This document shows positions 25,401-33,574 of a stretch of DNA of 64,000 nucleotides, in pieces (position 1 is the stretch's first letter; each line of letters starts with the position of its first letter). Origin of the DNA: DAISKN01 sp963716925. GTDB taxonomy: Bacteria; Acidobacteriota; Vicinamibacteria; Marinacidobacterales; SMYC01. The stretch is taken from positions 1 through 64,000 of the forward strand of contig CAVQUX010000020.1 of NCBI GenBank assembly GCA_963716925.1, in the 5' to 3' direction. The position numbers and the translations under genes were made by a program. The notes beneath the pieces are model-generated. The model had not been told where the DNA came from. It did no database searches and saw only the letters and a program-made list of their open reading frames with translations.

Positions 25401-26683
25401 CCGTATTTCGCTCGTCGATAGCTCCTCTGGAGCTCGACCAACATCTTCACGAACTCCGAGCTGGGTTTGCCGCCTGGCAGTTTCTCCCATTGCAGCTCTC
25501 CAAATTCCCCGGGAAGCGCTGGGCTTCCCGGCGAGGTGTCGTCGATGACCACCGGCAGTACGAACCGGCCCGTGGGCGCGGCTCGACCCGCCTCTAGAAT
25601 GGCCTCGACCCACTCTCCCTGCAAGAAGCGTCTCCTGGCTTTCAGCGACCGGGCGGAAACGACGGGGACGAAGACCGAGCAGAGCCCGAGGAAGCTCTTG
25701 AGCCTCTTCTCCCACCTGGGCGCGAGAGGCGCGTCGTCGTGATCGAGGATGACGTCGACACCCGCGCGGTCGAGCGCCTCCCGAATCGACTCCGCCGGGT
25801 TCCCATCCTCGCCCGCGCAGCTCAGGAAGACCGCGCCGGACGTCATGCCCGACGAGAACGCGAGCGAGGGCGGCGCCGCTTCCTCCTGAAGCGAGAACTC
25901 GTGAAAGCGGCGGGAGAGCTCACCAACGAGCTCGACGGCGCTTCCGGAAGACAGCGCTTCGGTCGTTCCCTTCGCGCGCTCCACGAAGAGAACCGGGGCC
26001 TCCATCCCCCCGCCTTGAGCCAGATGCCGGGCGAGCCACTCGGAGAGTCGACTCCCGAGGATGAGGAGGTCGCTCTCCCGGAGCTTGTCGAAGAGGAACC
26101 CCGGCGGTCGGGAGAGGAGCGACTCCATGAACTCGAGTGTATCTTCGCGGGTGACGGCGAAGCTGTGCGGTGTTCCCGAAAGACGCCCGAAGAGGTGGAA
26201 AACCGCGGGGCGGCCCAGCCGATCGAACTCCGGGGGGAGATCCTGACGGTCGCCCGGCGCGTACGCGAAGGCGAGCGTCTGGCGCTGGCCGTCGAAGCGC
26301 GCTTCGTCGACCGCGCGCTCCATCAGAACGTCGAACGTCATGGTGGCGAAGAGCTTGAACCGCGGAATCCGGGCGAGATCGAGGAGCGGCTCCGGAATCG
26401 GGATGGGCTCGAGCTCCCGGAAGACGACGCGCAGGCACCGGTAGATCTCCTGAACGTCGTTCGATTTCGTGAGAAAGCGGCGCGATACCTCCTGGAGCTC
26501 CGAGCCCGGGGGCAGATCGGCGGAGGGGACGCCGAGGTGTCCGGCGAGCCTGTCGGCGAGGAGCGGAACGAGAAGAGTCTCCTGCCCGTCGTAGCGCACT
26601 GTGAGGAGGTCGGGGCCGATGATGGGAACGACCGTTTCCTCTTCCAGCCGCTGGAGCACCCGCTCCCAGAAGCGCTCGGACAC
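25397..26683 (-). CDS. SIR2-like/TIR domain protein, putative NAD-targeting effector
   Basis: GTG 26683 gives 428 aa; a GGAGG lies 12 nt upstream. Residues 5-265 resemble the SIR2-like family (TVVPIIGPDLL, LFATMTFDVLMERAV, AVFHLFGRLSG, AVTREDTLEFM, LLILGSRLSEWL), but the canonical GAG, TxN and catalytic HG elements are altered to GPD, TFD and LFG, so NADase activity of this half is doubtful. Residues 283-385 are a TIR domain (FLSCAGEDGN, ALDRAGVDVILDHDD, PVVSARSL, FLQGEWVEAI) with E357 as the likely catalytic glutamate. TIR domains commonly cleave NAD in bacterial immunity. Translational coupling to a STAND gene suggests effector and sensor. Confidence 0.83.
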   Translation of the reverse strand: MSERFWERVLQRLEEETVVPIIGPDLLTVRYDGQETLLVPLLADRLAGHLGVPSADLPPGSELQEVSRRFLTKSNDVQEIYRCLRVVFRELEPIPIPEPLLDLARIPRFKLFATMTFDVLMERAVDEARFDGQRQTLAFAYAPGDRQDLPPEFDRLGRPAVFHLFGRLSGTPHSFAVTREDTLEFMESLLSRPPGFLFDKLRESDLLILGSRLSEWLARHLAQGGGMEAPVLFVERAKGTTEALSSGSAVELVGELSRRFHEFSLQEEAAPPSLAFSSGMTSGAVFLSCAGEDGNPAESIREALDRAGVDVILDHDDAPLAPRWEKRLKSFLGLCSVFVPVVSARSLKARRRFLQGEWVEAILEAGRAAPTGRFVLPVVIDDTSPGSPALPGEFGELQWEKLPGGKPSSEFVKMLVELQRSYRRAKYG

Positions 26684-26993
26684 GAGAATGGCGCACCTCC
26701 TTCGACGACGAAGTCATTGCTGGAGCGCTCCGGCTCGCGCTGCGGTTCGGAAGCCGTAATGTAGTCGACTTCTTCCGCCCGGCGCAAACCCTCAACGTCC
26801 AAACATCCGGCGAAGCAGGGTTTCGAGCGCGGCATCGAGGCGCTCGCCCGATTTCGCGCCGTCGGTCCGCTCGAGCCGGACAACCGCTATCCTGAGCTCC
26901 GGGAGCGGCACGTCTTGCCGGATTGAGCTCTTTTCCCCTTGCCAGATCGCGTCTCACCCCCGATACTCGGTGAAACAGGAAGACCCGGCCGCG
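26684..26993. other. 310-bp divergent region between TIR operon and TPR/PDZ gene
   Basis: This gap should hold the promoter of the SIR2-TIR operon on one strand and of the TPR/PDZ gene on the other. I see no convincing -10/-35 pair, repeat or RNA gene. It contains one short GC3-rich frame on the minus strand (26792-26911), listed separately. Confidence 0.5.
26792..26911 (-). CDS. Possible 39-aa ORF upstream of the SIR2-TIR gene
   Basis: From GTG 26911 the minus strand reads VPLPELRIAVVRLERTDGAK then ERLDAALETLLRRMFGR and stops at 26792. Most codons end in G or C, as in real genes here. It sits 108 bp before the operon's GTG and could be a leader peptide, a small partner protein or the end of a decayed gene. 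No family was recognised and no clear ribosome-binding site precedes the GTG. Confidence 0.25.
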   Translation of the reverse strand: MPLPELRIAVVRLERTDGAKSGERLDAALETLLRRMFGR

Positions 26994-29451
26994 ATGAGAC
27001 GACAGGTCGCAATCCTTCTGCTCCTCGTTCTCCTAGCCGCCCTCGGCTACTTCGTCTGGCGCCAGACCAGCGTGCGCATGGGCGGGACGCCCGCAAAGCT
27101 GCAGGGAACCTCGGCGACCGAAGAGGAATGGATCGTCCGCGAGATAGTCGAAGACGTCGCACGGATGGCAATCGCCGCCTCGAGGGAAGATCGCGAGCTC
27201 GCACTCGAGATTCGAAGGAGCCGGCACGGATTGGCGCGCCAGGATATCGGAGCCGGCTCTCGAGATTCGGCTCTCCCTCGTGCCGAACTTCTGGGCGCCG
27301 GAAGCCTACGTCGATCTCGCGCGGAGCTTCTCTCCGCGGGCGTCGGCCTCTCCTCGGGACCTGGATCGCGCCTTCGTCCGTCGACTCCTCTCCGCGACGA
27401 CGAGCGATCTCGTCGACGAGGACCTGCGCGTGGGAGCGGCGCTCGCGGCCGACCCGGCGAGCATCCCGGCGCACGAGGAGGCGGCGCTTCTCCTCGGCGC
27501 CGTCGCGCTTCGGGAATCCTCGGGGGAGTTCTCCGACCTGAGGCCGGCCTTTCATCGCGTGACGGCCCACCTGGCGATGGCGAGAACCCTCGGTGAAGCT
27601 TCCGAGCCTTCCGAGGCGGGGCGGATCGCGCGGGCTACGCTTCTCGTCCTCACCGGGCGGGAGCGTGATGCCGAGCCCTGGATCGCATCGATTCCCGATC
27701 CCGCGTGGCAGCGGATCCTCCGGATGCGATTGACGGACGATTGGCGGCTCTTCGATGCGCTGCAACCGTCGACCCGTTTCGAAAAGCTCGAGTGGTTCCG
27801 GTCGATGGCGCGCACCCTCGACACCTCGACGGCCATGGAGCGCTATCACCGGGTGTTTCCCCCCCTTGCCGACGAAGAGCCCGATCTCCACTGGTACCGG
27901 ATCGCGGTCGAGCAGTTCGAAGGTCCGTCCGACGGCTATTACTTTCGAAGGGATCTCTTCGACCGGGAGCTCGAAGAGCTCGAGCGCGTGCGACGGAGAT
28001 ACGGGGATGATGCCCGGGCGCTCGACCTCGCCCTCGACGATCCACCACGGGGGCTCTATGGGCCGGACGGGAACCTGCCCCGGGTCGTCGGCTGGAACTA
28101 TTGGGCGGGCTTCTACCAGAGGCATCTCTGCGATCACCTCGTCAAGGCCGACACCTACTTCCGCATCGCTGTCGGGCTTCCCGACGAGGCCGACGCCTAT
28201 CGCGCCCACGCCGACCCGAGGCTCCAGGGAATGGAGCTTCATCCGTTCGTGAGGATGCGGCGCACCGCGCGCGCCGGCGTCCAGGTGGAGGACATCGACG
28301 GGTTCGAGGACGTCGTCCGGGCCACGGTGCGGAATCCCGAGCGCGTCAACGGAGCCAACTGGTATTTCGCCGCCTGGACCACGGGCCAGATGGCGCTGCG
28401 GGAGGGCATGCCTCGGCCCGCGGACTGGTTCTCTTCCCGCCTCGCAGTCGAGAGCACGTTCGACATCCGAAGACGGCTCTGGCATTTCGGACGTCACCAG
28501 TCCCCCGCCGACATCGCCGTCGCGCAGGAGCTCGCGCCCTCGAGCAGCCAGGTCTGGCGGCTGTTCGTCGAGCTTCCGCGCGCCCAGCCCATCACAACCG
28601 ACGAGCTCCTTCGCCTGATGGGTCCCCGCGCCGAGTATGACCTTCACGCGCTCGCGGACGTCGAAGCTTCCGCCGAACGCCAACGCCAGGACGAACGGCC
28701 GGTTCGGGAGCGCATGTGCGCGATCGAGCCCTCGTCCTGCGTCCATCTGGGCGAGCTCCTCGCCGATCGAAGCGAGGATGCGGACGCAGTGCGGGCATTT
28801 CGCAAGGCGTTCGACGAGGCCACGGACCGGGTGCACGTCTCGAACCATATGAGGTGGCTCGTCCGCTACTATCGAGGCCACGGAAACACCCGGGAGGCGA
28901 TGATCGTCGCTCGGGAGGGTGCCGGCACCGGGTCGAGCCAGGGACTCACGAACCTGGCATGGCTTCTCGAGGATCTGAACGAGCTCGACGAGGCGGAATC
29001 GCTCCACGCGGACAATTTCGAGAGGTACGAGAATCCCGCCGAGCTCATCGGTTTCTACTATCGTCTCGCCCGTATCGGTGGCCTCGCGGCGTACGAACAG
29101 AGGCTCCACTCGGCGGCGAGCGACGTCTTCCCGAACGGGCTCAGAACCTACCGTGCCGAAGAGAACGACACCCCGCCTATCGACGGAGCGCTCATCGACT
29201 CGAACAGCGAGAAGCTCCGCGAAGCGGGGCTCATGCCCGGGGACGTCATCGTCGCCCTCGATGGTTTCCGGGTGCGGAGCTTCGGACAGTACGAAGCGGT
29301 GCGAACGTTCAGCGAGAGCCCCGAGCTGAAGCTCGCGGTCTGGCGGGTGAACCGCTATATGGACATCGCAGCCAGCCCGCGCGACCGGCGGTTCGGAGTC
29401 AGTATGATCGACTACCGGCCTCGCCGGAGCATCGACTCCATCTCCAACTGA
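26994..29451 (+). pseudogene. Membrane-anchored TPR-like/PDZ protein (frameshifted)
   Basis: ATG 26994 begins with an N-terminal membrane anchor (RRQVAILLLLVLLAALGYFV). Its frame runs into a different frame near 27240: ELALEIRRSRHGLAR is followed one base out of register by SEPALEIRLSLVPNFW, and that frame continues to 29451. The long middle is helical repeat-like (FRKAFDEATDRVHVSNHMRW, GLTNLAWLLEDLNELDEAES). The C-terminus has a PDZ-like element (SEKLREAGLMPGDVIVALDG). Together it would be about 818 aa, facing the periplasm. It is divergent from the TIR-STAND operon. Function unknown. Confidence 0.6.
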
Positions 29452-29513
29452 CCCCGCGCTTGATTCGCGTCTGCGATTCCTCTAGCGTGATGCTCTTTCG
29501 AAGGGAGCCAACG

Positions 29514-30479
29514 ATGAGCAAGTCACGCCGCACGTTCGTCAAGTCGAGTCTTCTCGCCGGAAGCGCGCTCCTTCCGAGCGGAGTCTCCGCCCAGCCGGCT
29601 CCCTCGAGCCCGCGCTCCGCCGGGGAGCGGTTTCGACGGCTCCTCGAGGGATCGGACGTTCTCCAGTGCCCCGTGATTCACGACGCTCTCTCGGCGAAGA
29701 TGTCCGAGGACCTGGGGTTTCCCGCGATCTACGCCGGAGGGCAGCCGGTCTCGGCGAGCATGTACGGCGTCGGCGACTTCGGATCGCTCACGATGACGGA
29801 GCTCATCGAGTTCGCCGGGCGCATGGCGGGGGTCGTCGACATTCCCGTCGTGGGCGACGCCGACGACGGCGGCGGCAATCCGCTGAACGTCCATCGCACG
29901 ATCCGGAGCTACGAGCGGGTGGGCGTCGCCTCGGTGATGATCGAAGACATGTACGGCGCGAAGCACCTCCCGGGCCTTCCCGAGGGGCCCATGAATTCCA
30001 TTCCCGAATTCGTGGACAAGATCAAAGCGGCGGTCGACGCCCGCAAGCACGGCCTGGTTCTCATCGCCCGCTCGGACGCTCTCTCCGCGAAGGAGCCCTT
30101 CGAGAAAGGAGCCGAAAGGCTCGCCGCCTACTCGGAGGCGGGGGCGGACGTGGTCTTTCTCGCGGGAGCGCCCATCCGGAAGACTCCGGAGCTTGCGAAG
30201 GCGACGAAACGGCCGGTGATGACGGTCACCATGCCCACGGACCCGGACTCCTCGCCCGAGGTGCTGAGCTCGTCGGGAGTCAAGATCGCCTGCTATGCCT
30301 ATCAGCTCATGGCCGTCGCCATGGGAGCGGTCCAGAAAGCGCTTCGCGACATCAAGACCACGGGCCGGATTCAGGGCTTCGAGCAGGTGGCGGTCACGAT
30401 GCAGGAATACGCGCGGATCGTGGGCGCCGCGGAGTCCGTCGATATCGCGCGCCGCTTCAACGCCGGCGGTGGCGCTTGA
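29514..30479 (+). CDS. Exported isocitrate lyase/PEP mutase-family protein
   Basis: ATG 29514 follows AAGGGAG and gives 321 aa. The N-terminus SKSRRTFVKSSLLAGSALLP is a Tat-type signal. The body is an ICL/PEPM TIM barrel: HDALSAKMSEDLGFPAIYAG, GDADDGGGNPLNVHRTIRSY (metal-binding DxD), VMIEDMYGAKH and LIARSDAL. Members cleave or rearrange C-C or C-P bonds of 2-oxo- and phosphono-acids; the usual KxCGH element is absent, so it is closer to the oxaloacetate-decarboxylase/carboxyphosphonoenolpyruvate group. Its stop overlaps the next ATG by one base (TGATG). Confidence 0.82.
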   Translation: MSKSRRTFVKSSLLAGSALLPSGVSAQPAPSSPRSAGERFRRLLEGSDVLQCPVIHDALSAKMSEDLGFPAIYAGGQPVSASMYGVGDFGSLTMTELIEFAGRMAGVVDIPVVGDADDGGGNPLNVHRTIRSYERVGVASVMIEDMYGAKHLPGLPEGPMNSIPEFVDKIKAAVDARKHGLVLIARSDALSAKEPFEKGAERLAAYSEAGADVVFLAGAPIRKTPELAKATKRPVMTVTMPTDPDSSPEVLSSSGVKIACYAYQLMAVAMGAVQKALRDIKTTGRIQGFEQVAVTMQEYARIVGAAESVDIARRFNAGGGA

Positions 30480-31741
30480 TGTCGCCCGGGCTCCTGCTCG
30501 CGGCCCTCACGGTCTTCGAGGGAGCCCGGGTCATCGCTGGCGACGGCTCCGTCGTCGAGGATGCGGTTCTCATCGTCCGCGACGGCGTCATCGAGAGCGT
30601 CGGACCGAAAGGGGCTGCGATTCCCGCCGGTGCCTCCCGGGTCTCGCTCCAGGGCAAGACCGTCATGCCGCTCCTCGTCGACATCCACGGTCACATCGGG
30701 TTCCTGAAGGACGGGGTTTTCGCCGCCGAGAACTACGGCGCCGAGAACATCGTCGCCCAGCTCCGGATGCTCGAGTCTTTCGGAGTCGGAGCCTTCCTCA
30801 GCCTCGGGACCGACATCGGCCCGGACGCCTTCCGGATCCGCGAGGGGCAGCGCGCTGGAAAGCTCGGGGGAGCGCGGCTTCTCGTCGCCGGCCGAGGGTT
30901 CGTCGCTCCCGGCGGCGGGCCGACCGTCTCCCCCCTCGAGCACGTGCCCTACGAGGTCGACCGGCCCGAGATCGCGAGGCTCCTGGTGCGCGACCTCGCA
31001 GACCGAGGGGTCGACATGGTCAAGGTCTGGGTCGACGACCGGAACGGGACCCGACCGAAGCTCCACCCCGAGATTTTTCGCGCGGTCATCGAGGAAGCGC
31101 ACGCGCGAGGCCTGCGGGTGATGGCTCACGTCTACTACCTGGAGGACGCGAAGGAGCTCCTGCGGGCGGGGGTCGACGGCTTCGCGCACATGGTCCGCGA
31201 CAAGGAGATCGACGAGGAGTTCATTCGCCTGGCGAAGGAGCGCAACGTATTTCAGGCGGCGGCGCTCGCGATTCAGGCGAAGCCCGTGGGCAGCGGCTGG
31301 CTCCAGGACCCGGCGTTCCGGGAGAGGACGCCGGCCAAGGTCGTCGCGCGGCTCGAGCGCGGCGACACCGGCCTTCCGGGGATGCCCACCGCCGAGCAGA
31401 CGGAGGAGTTCAAGAGCCTCATGCGGAAGAACGTCTCGAAGCTCCACGCCGCGGGGATCCGCATCGCTCTCGGCGGCGACACCGGGATCCCGACGCGGTT
31501 CGTGGGCTACAACGAGCACCTGGAGCTTCAGGCGCTCGTCGACGCCGGGCTCACGCCTCTCGAAGCGATTTCCGCGGGAACGCGCGTCGGGGCGGAGCTC
31601 CTCCACCTCGACGACCTCGGGACGCTCGCTCGGGGCAAGAGCGCGGACTTCCTCGTCCTCGACGCGAACCCCATCGAGAACATCGCGAACACCACGAGGA
31701 TCGCGGCCGTTTACCGAAAAGGGGTCGCGATCGGGCGGTAA
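30479..31741 (+). CDS. Amidohydrolase family protein
   Basis: The ATG at 30479 is fused to the upstream stop and gives 420 aa. The imidazolonepropionase-like amidohydrolase fold shows DIHGHIGFLK (HxH), MAHVYYLEDAKELLRAGVDG with a metal histidine, FAHMVRD and LGGDTGI with the catalytic Asp. It hydrolyses C-N or related bonds with one or two metals; many Acidobacteriota relatives are exported, and the short hydrophobic start (LLLAALTVF) might be a signal. Coupling to the PEP-mutase-like gene suggests a shared catabolic role. Confidence 0.83.
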   Translation: MSPGLLLAALTVFEGARVIAGDGSVVEDAVLIVRDGVIESVGPKGAAIPAGASRVSLQGKTVMPLLVDIHGHIGFLKDGVFAAENYGAENIVAQLRMLESFGVGAFLSLGTDIGPDAFRIREGQRAGKLGGARLLVAGRGFVAPGGGPTVSPLEHVPYEVDRPEIARLLVRDLADRGVDMVKVWVDDRNGTRPKLHPEIFRAVIEEAHARGLRVMAHVYYLEDAKELLRAGVDGFAHMVRDKEIDEEFIRLAKERNVFQAAALAIQAKPVGSGWLQDPAFRERTPAKVVARLERGDTGLPGMPTAEQTEEFKSLMRKNVSKLHAAGIRIALGGDTGIPTRFVGYNEHLELQALVDAGLTPLEAISAGTRVGAELLHLDDLGTLARGKSADFLVLDANPIENIANTTRIAAVYRKGVAIGR

Positions 31742-31813
31742 GCTCCGCGGCGAGGCCCTTCGGCTTGCGCTCCGAATACCAGGCATCAGCATCGCCCGGG
31801 GATCGAATCCGCT

Positions 31814-31848
31814 CCTTGACATGAAAGCGGCTCCGTAACTTGTCAAGG
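31814..31848. repeat. 8-bp inverted repeat in convergent gap
   Basis: CCTTGACA (31814-31821) pairs with TGTCAAGG (31841-31848) around 19 bases, between the ends of the convergent amidohydrolase and M20 genes. It could be a weak bidirectional terminator or protein site. No T-run follows, so termination is uncertain. Confidence 0.35.
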
Positions 31849-31923
31849 GACGAGTGAGCCGGACTACACTCTCTTGCCTGGCAGAAGCCGATGGAACCGA
31901 CAAGACGGGGCAGGATCGCTCTT

Positions 31924-33378
31924 TCAGACACTCAAGAGCAGCTGCATATAGAACCCGACCATTCGCGCGAGGACGTCGACGGAGAGCCGCTCGTTGGTTC
32001 CGTGGGCGCGGCGGAGGTCGTCGGTCGTCACCTGCATGGCTCCGAACCGGTAGACGTCGGGAGTCAGCCCGGTGAAGTGCCGCGAATCCGTGCCGCCTGG
32101 AAGGAGGTACGGCGCGACGATGGCCTCGGGGACGATCTGCCGGATCGTGCGCTCGATCAAGCGATAGCCCTCGGAGTCCGTGGGCGAGACGGGAGAAGGC
32201 TCCCGGGTCTCGCGCGCCTCGACGACGCTCACCCGCGGGTCGGAAACGACCCGCCGCACGTGCTCGAGAACGCTCTCGACGGTGTCTCCCGGGGCGATGC
32301 GGAAGTTCACCACCGCCCTCGCCTTCGAGGGAAGAACGTTGGCCTTGACTCCGCCATCGACGATCGTGACCGCGGTCGAGGTGCGCATCATGGAGTCCGC
32401 GGCGGGGACGCGGGAGAGCTGCCGCTCCACCAGCGGTCCGAAGAGCCAGAGGTTCGCGAGCACGACGCGCCGCGAGAACGGCATCTCCCGGCCAACGGTC
32501 AAGAGCATGTCGCGAAACGGTCCCCGGATCCCGCCGGGAAGCGGGTTGTCCTCGAGACGAACGAGCGCGCGGCTCAGGATGCCGATGGCGGTCTGGCGCG
32601 GCGGCACGGAGGAATGCCCGCCCTCCGCCTTCACCTCGACCTCGACGCTCGCCGATCCCTTCTCGGCGACGCCGACCATCGCTATCGGCCGGTCGAGCCC
32701 GGGCAGGAAACCGTCCGCGATGGCGCCGCCTTCGTCGAGGACGAAGAGCGGCCGTACGTTGCGGCTCTTCAGCAACTGCGCGACAGCCGCGGCTCCGGCT
32801 TCGCCGCCCACCTCCTCGTCGTGACCGAACACCAGGTAAACCGGGTGCTTCGGACGGAAGCCCCGCGAGAGGAGCGTCTCGACGGCTTCCAGGATCGCGA
32901 CCAGTGAGCCTTTGTCGTCCATCGCACCGCGGCCCCAGACGTAGCCGTCTCTGACCTCCCCGCCGAACGGAGGATGGCTCCACATCTCCTCGGTGCCGGG
33001 CTCGACCGGCACCACGTCCTGATGAGCCATGAGCACGACGGGAGGAAGCTCGGGATTCTCGCCTTCCCAGGAGTAGAGGAGACTCGCGGGACCGACGACC
33101 TCGACCTGGAGCGCGGCGTGAGCTCTCGGATAGGACTGACCGAGGTAGGCCTGGAGAAGAGCGAACGCAGCCGAATCGAAATCGGCCGGGTCCTGGTGCG
33201 AGATCGTTGGAAAACGCAGAGCCTGTGAGAGGTGAAGCGCCGCCGCCTGCGCGTCCACCTCGGGTGCGGCCGCGGGCTCGACCGCGATCGGCGGGGGGCG
33301 GAAGAGCGCGGCGCGGGCCAAGAGGAGCGCGAGAAGTAGTGCGAGGGCCGATCCGAGAGATACGAGGGCTCTTCTCAT
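31924..33378 (-). CDS. Exported M20-family carboxypeptidase
   Basis: The 484-aa protein has an N-terminal hydrophobic signal/anchor (LGSALALLLALLLARAALF). Zinc-peptidase M20 motifs follow: LMAHQDVVPV (first zinc His/Asp), GRGAMDDKGSLVAILEAVE (bridging Asp), FGHDEEVGG (general-base Glu) and GGTDSRHF near the C-terminus (last zinc His). The long form with HPPFGGEVRDGYVWGRGAMD is the carboxypeptidase-S-like group. It probably trims peptides outside the cytoplasm. Confidence 0.88.
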   Translation of the reverse strand: MRRALVSLGSALALLLALLLARAALFRPPPIAVEPAAAPEVDAQAAALHLSQALRFPTISHQDPADFDSAAFALLQAYLGQSYPRAHAALQVEVVGPASLLYSWEGENPELPPVVLMAHQDVVPVEPGTEEMWSHPPFGGEVRDGYVWGRGAMDDKGSLVAILEAVETLLSRGFRPKHPVYLVFGHDEEVGGEAGAAAVAQLLKSRNVRPLFVLDEGGAIADGFLPGLDRPIAMVGVAEKGSASVEVEVKAEGGHSSVPPRQTAIGILSRALVRLEDNPLPGGIRGPFRDMLLTVGREMPFSRRVVLANLWLFGPLVERQLSRVPAADSMMRTSTAVTIVDGGVKANVLPSKARAVVNFRIAPGDTVESVLEHVRRVVSDPRVSVVEARETREPSPVSPTDSEGYRLIERTIRQIVPEAIVAPYLLPGGTDSRHFTGLTPDVYRFGAMQVTTDDLRRAHGTNERLSVDVLARMVGFYMQLLLSV

Positions 33379-33432
33379 GAGTCGGCGAAGGGTAGCATAG
33401 GGGCCGCGACGGGGCGTGTTCCGCGTGAGCGA

Positions 33433-33552
33433 TCAGCCCTTCGCGACTTCCAGGAGACACATCGAAGACGGGGTCTTCACGATCCGCTCCAGCCGGAGGC
33501 CGGAAACCTCGAAGAGCTTCCGGAACTCGGATTCGGTGCGCTCCCGACCGTC
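33433..33552 (-). pseudogene. O-methyltransferase C-terminal remnant
   Basis: The minus strand reads DGRERTESEFRKLFEVSGLR followed by LERIVKTPSSMCLLEVAKG and a stop at 33433. This is the characteristic C-terminal tail of acetylserotonin-type O-methyltransferases (GRERTxxEF...LLEAAGF). Everything upstream, including the SAM-binding domain, is missing; the adjacent SLC13 transporter gene begins 22 bp away on the other strand. Confidence 0.55.
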
Positions 33553-33574
33553 TCCTAAGGCAGAATAAGAGGCT

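Noticed and set aside
22566..25421. A very long open frame on the plus strand opposite the STAND gene
   Set aside because: Its sequence is Arg/Leu/Glu-rich without domains and is a by-product of G/C-rich third positions; the minus-strand STAND protein has clear motifs.
31814..31848. Rho-independent terminator
   Set aside because: The stem has a 19-nt loop and no U-tract, so only an inverted repeat is claimed.
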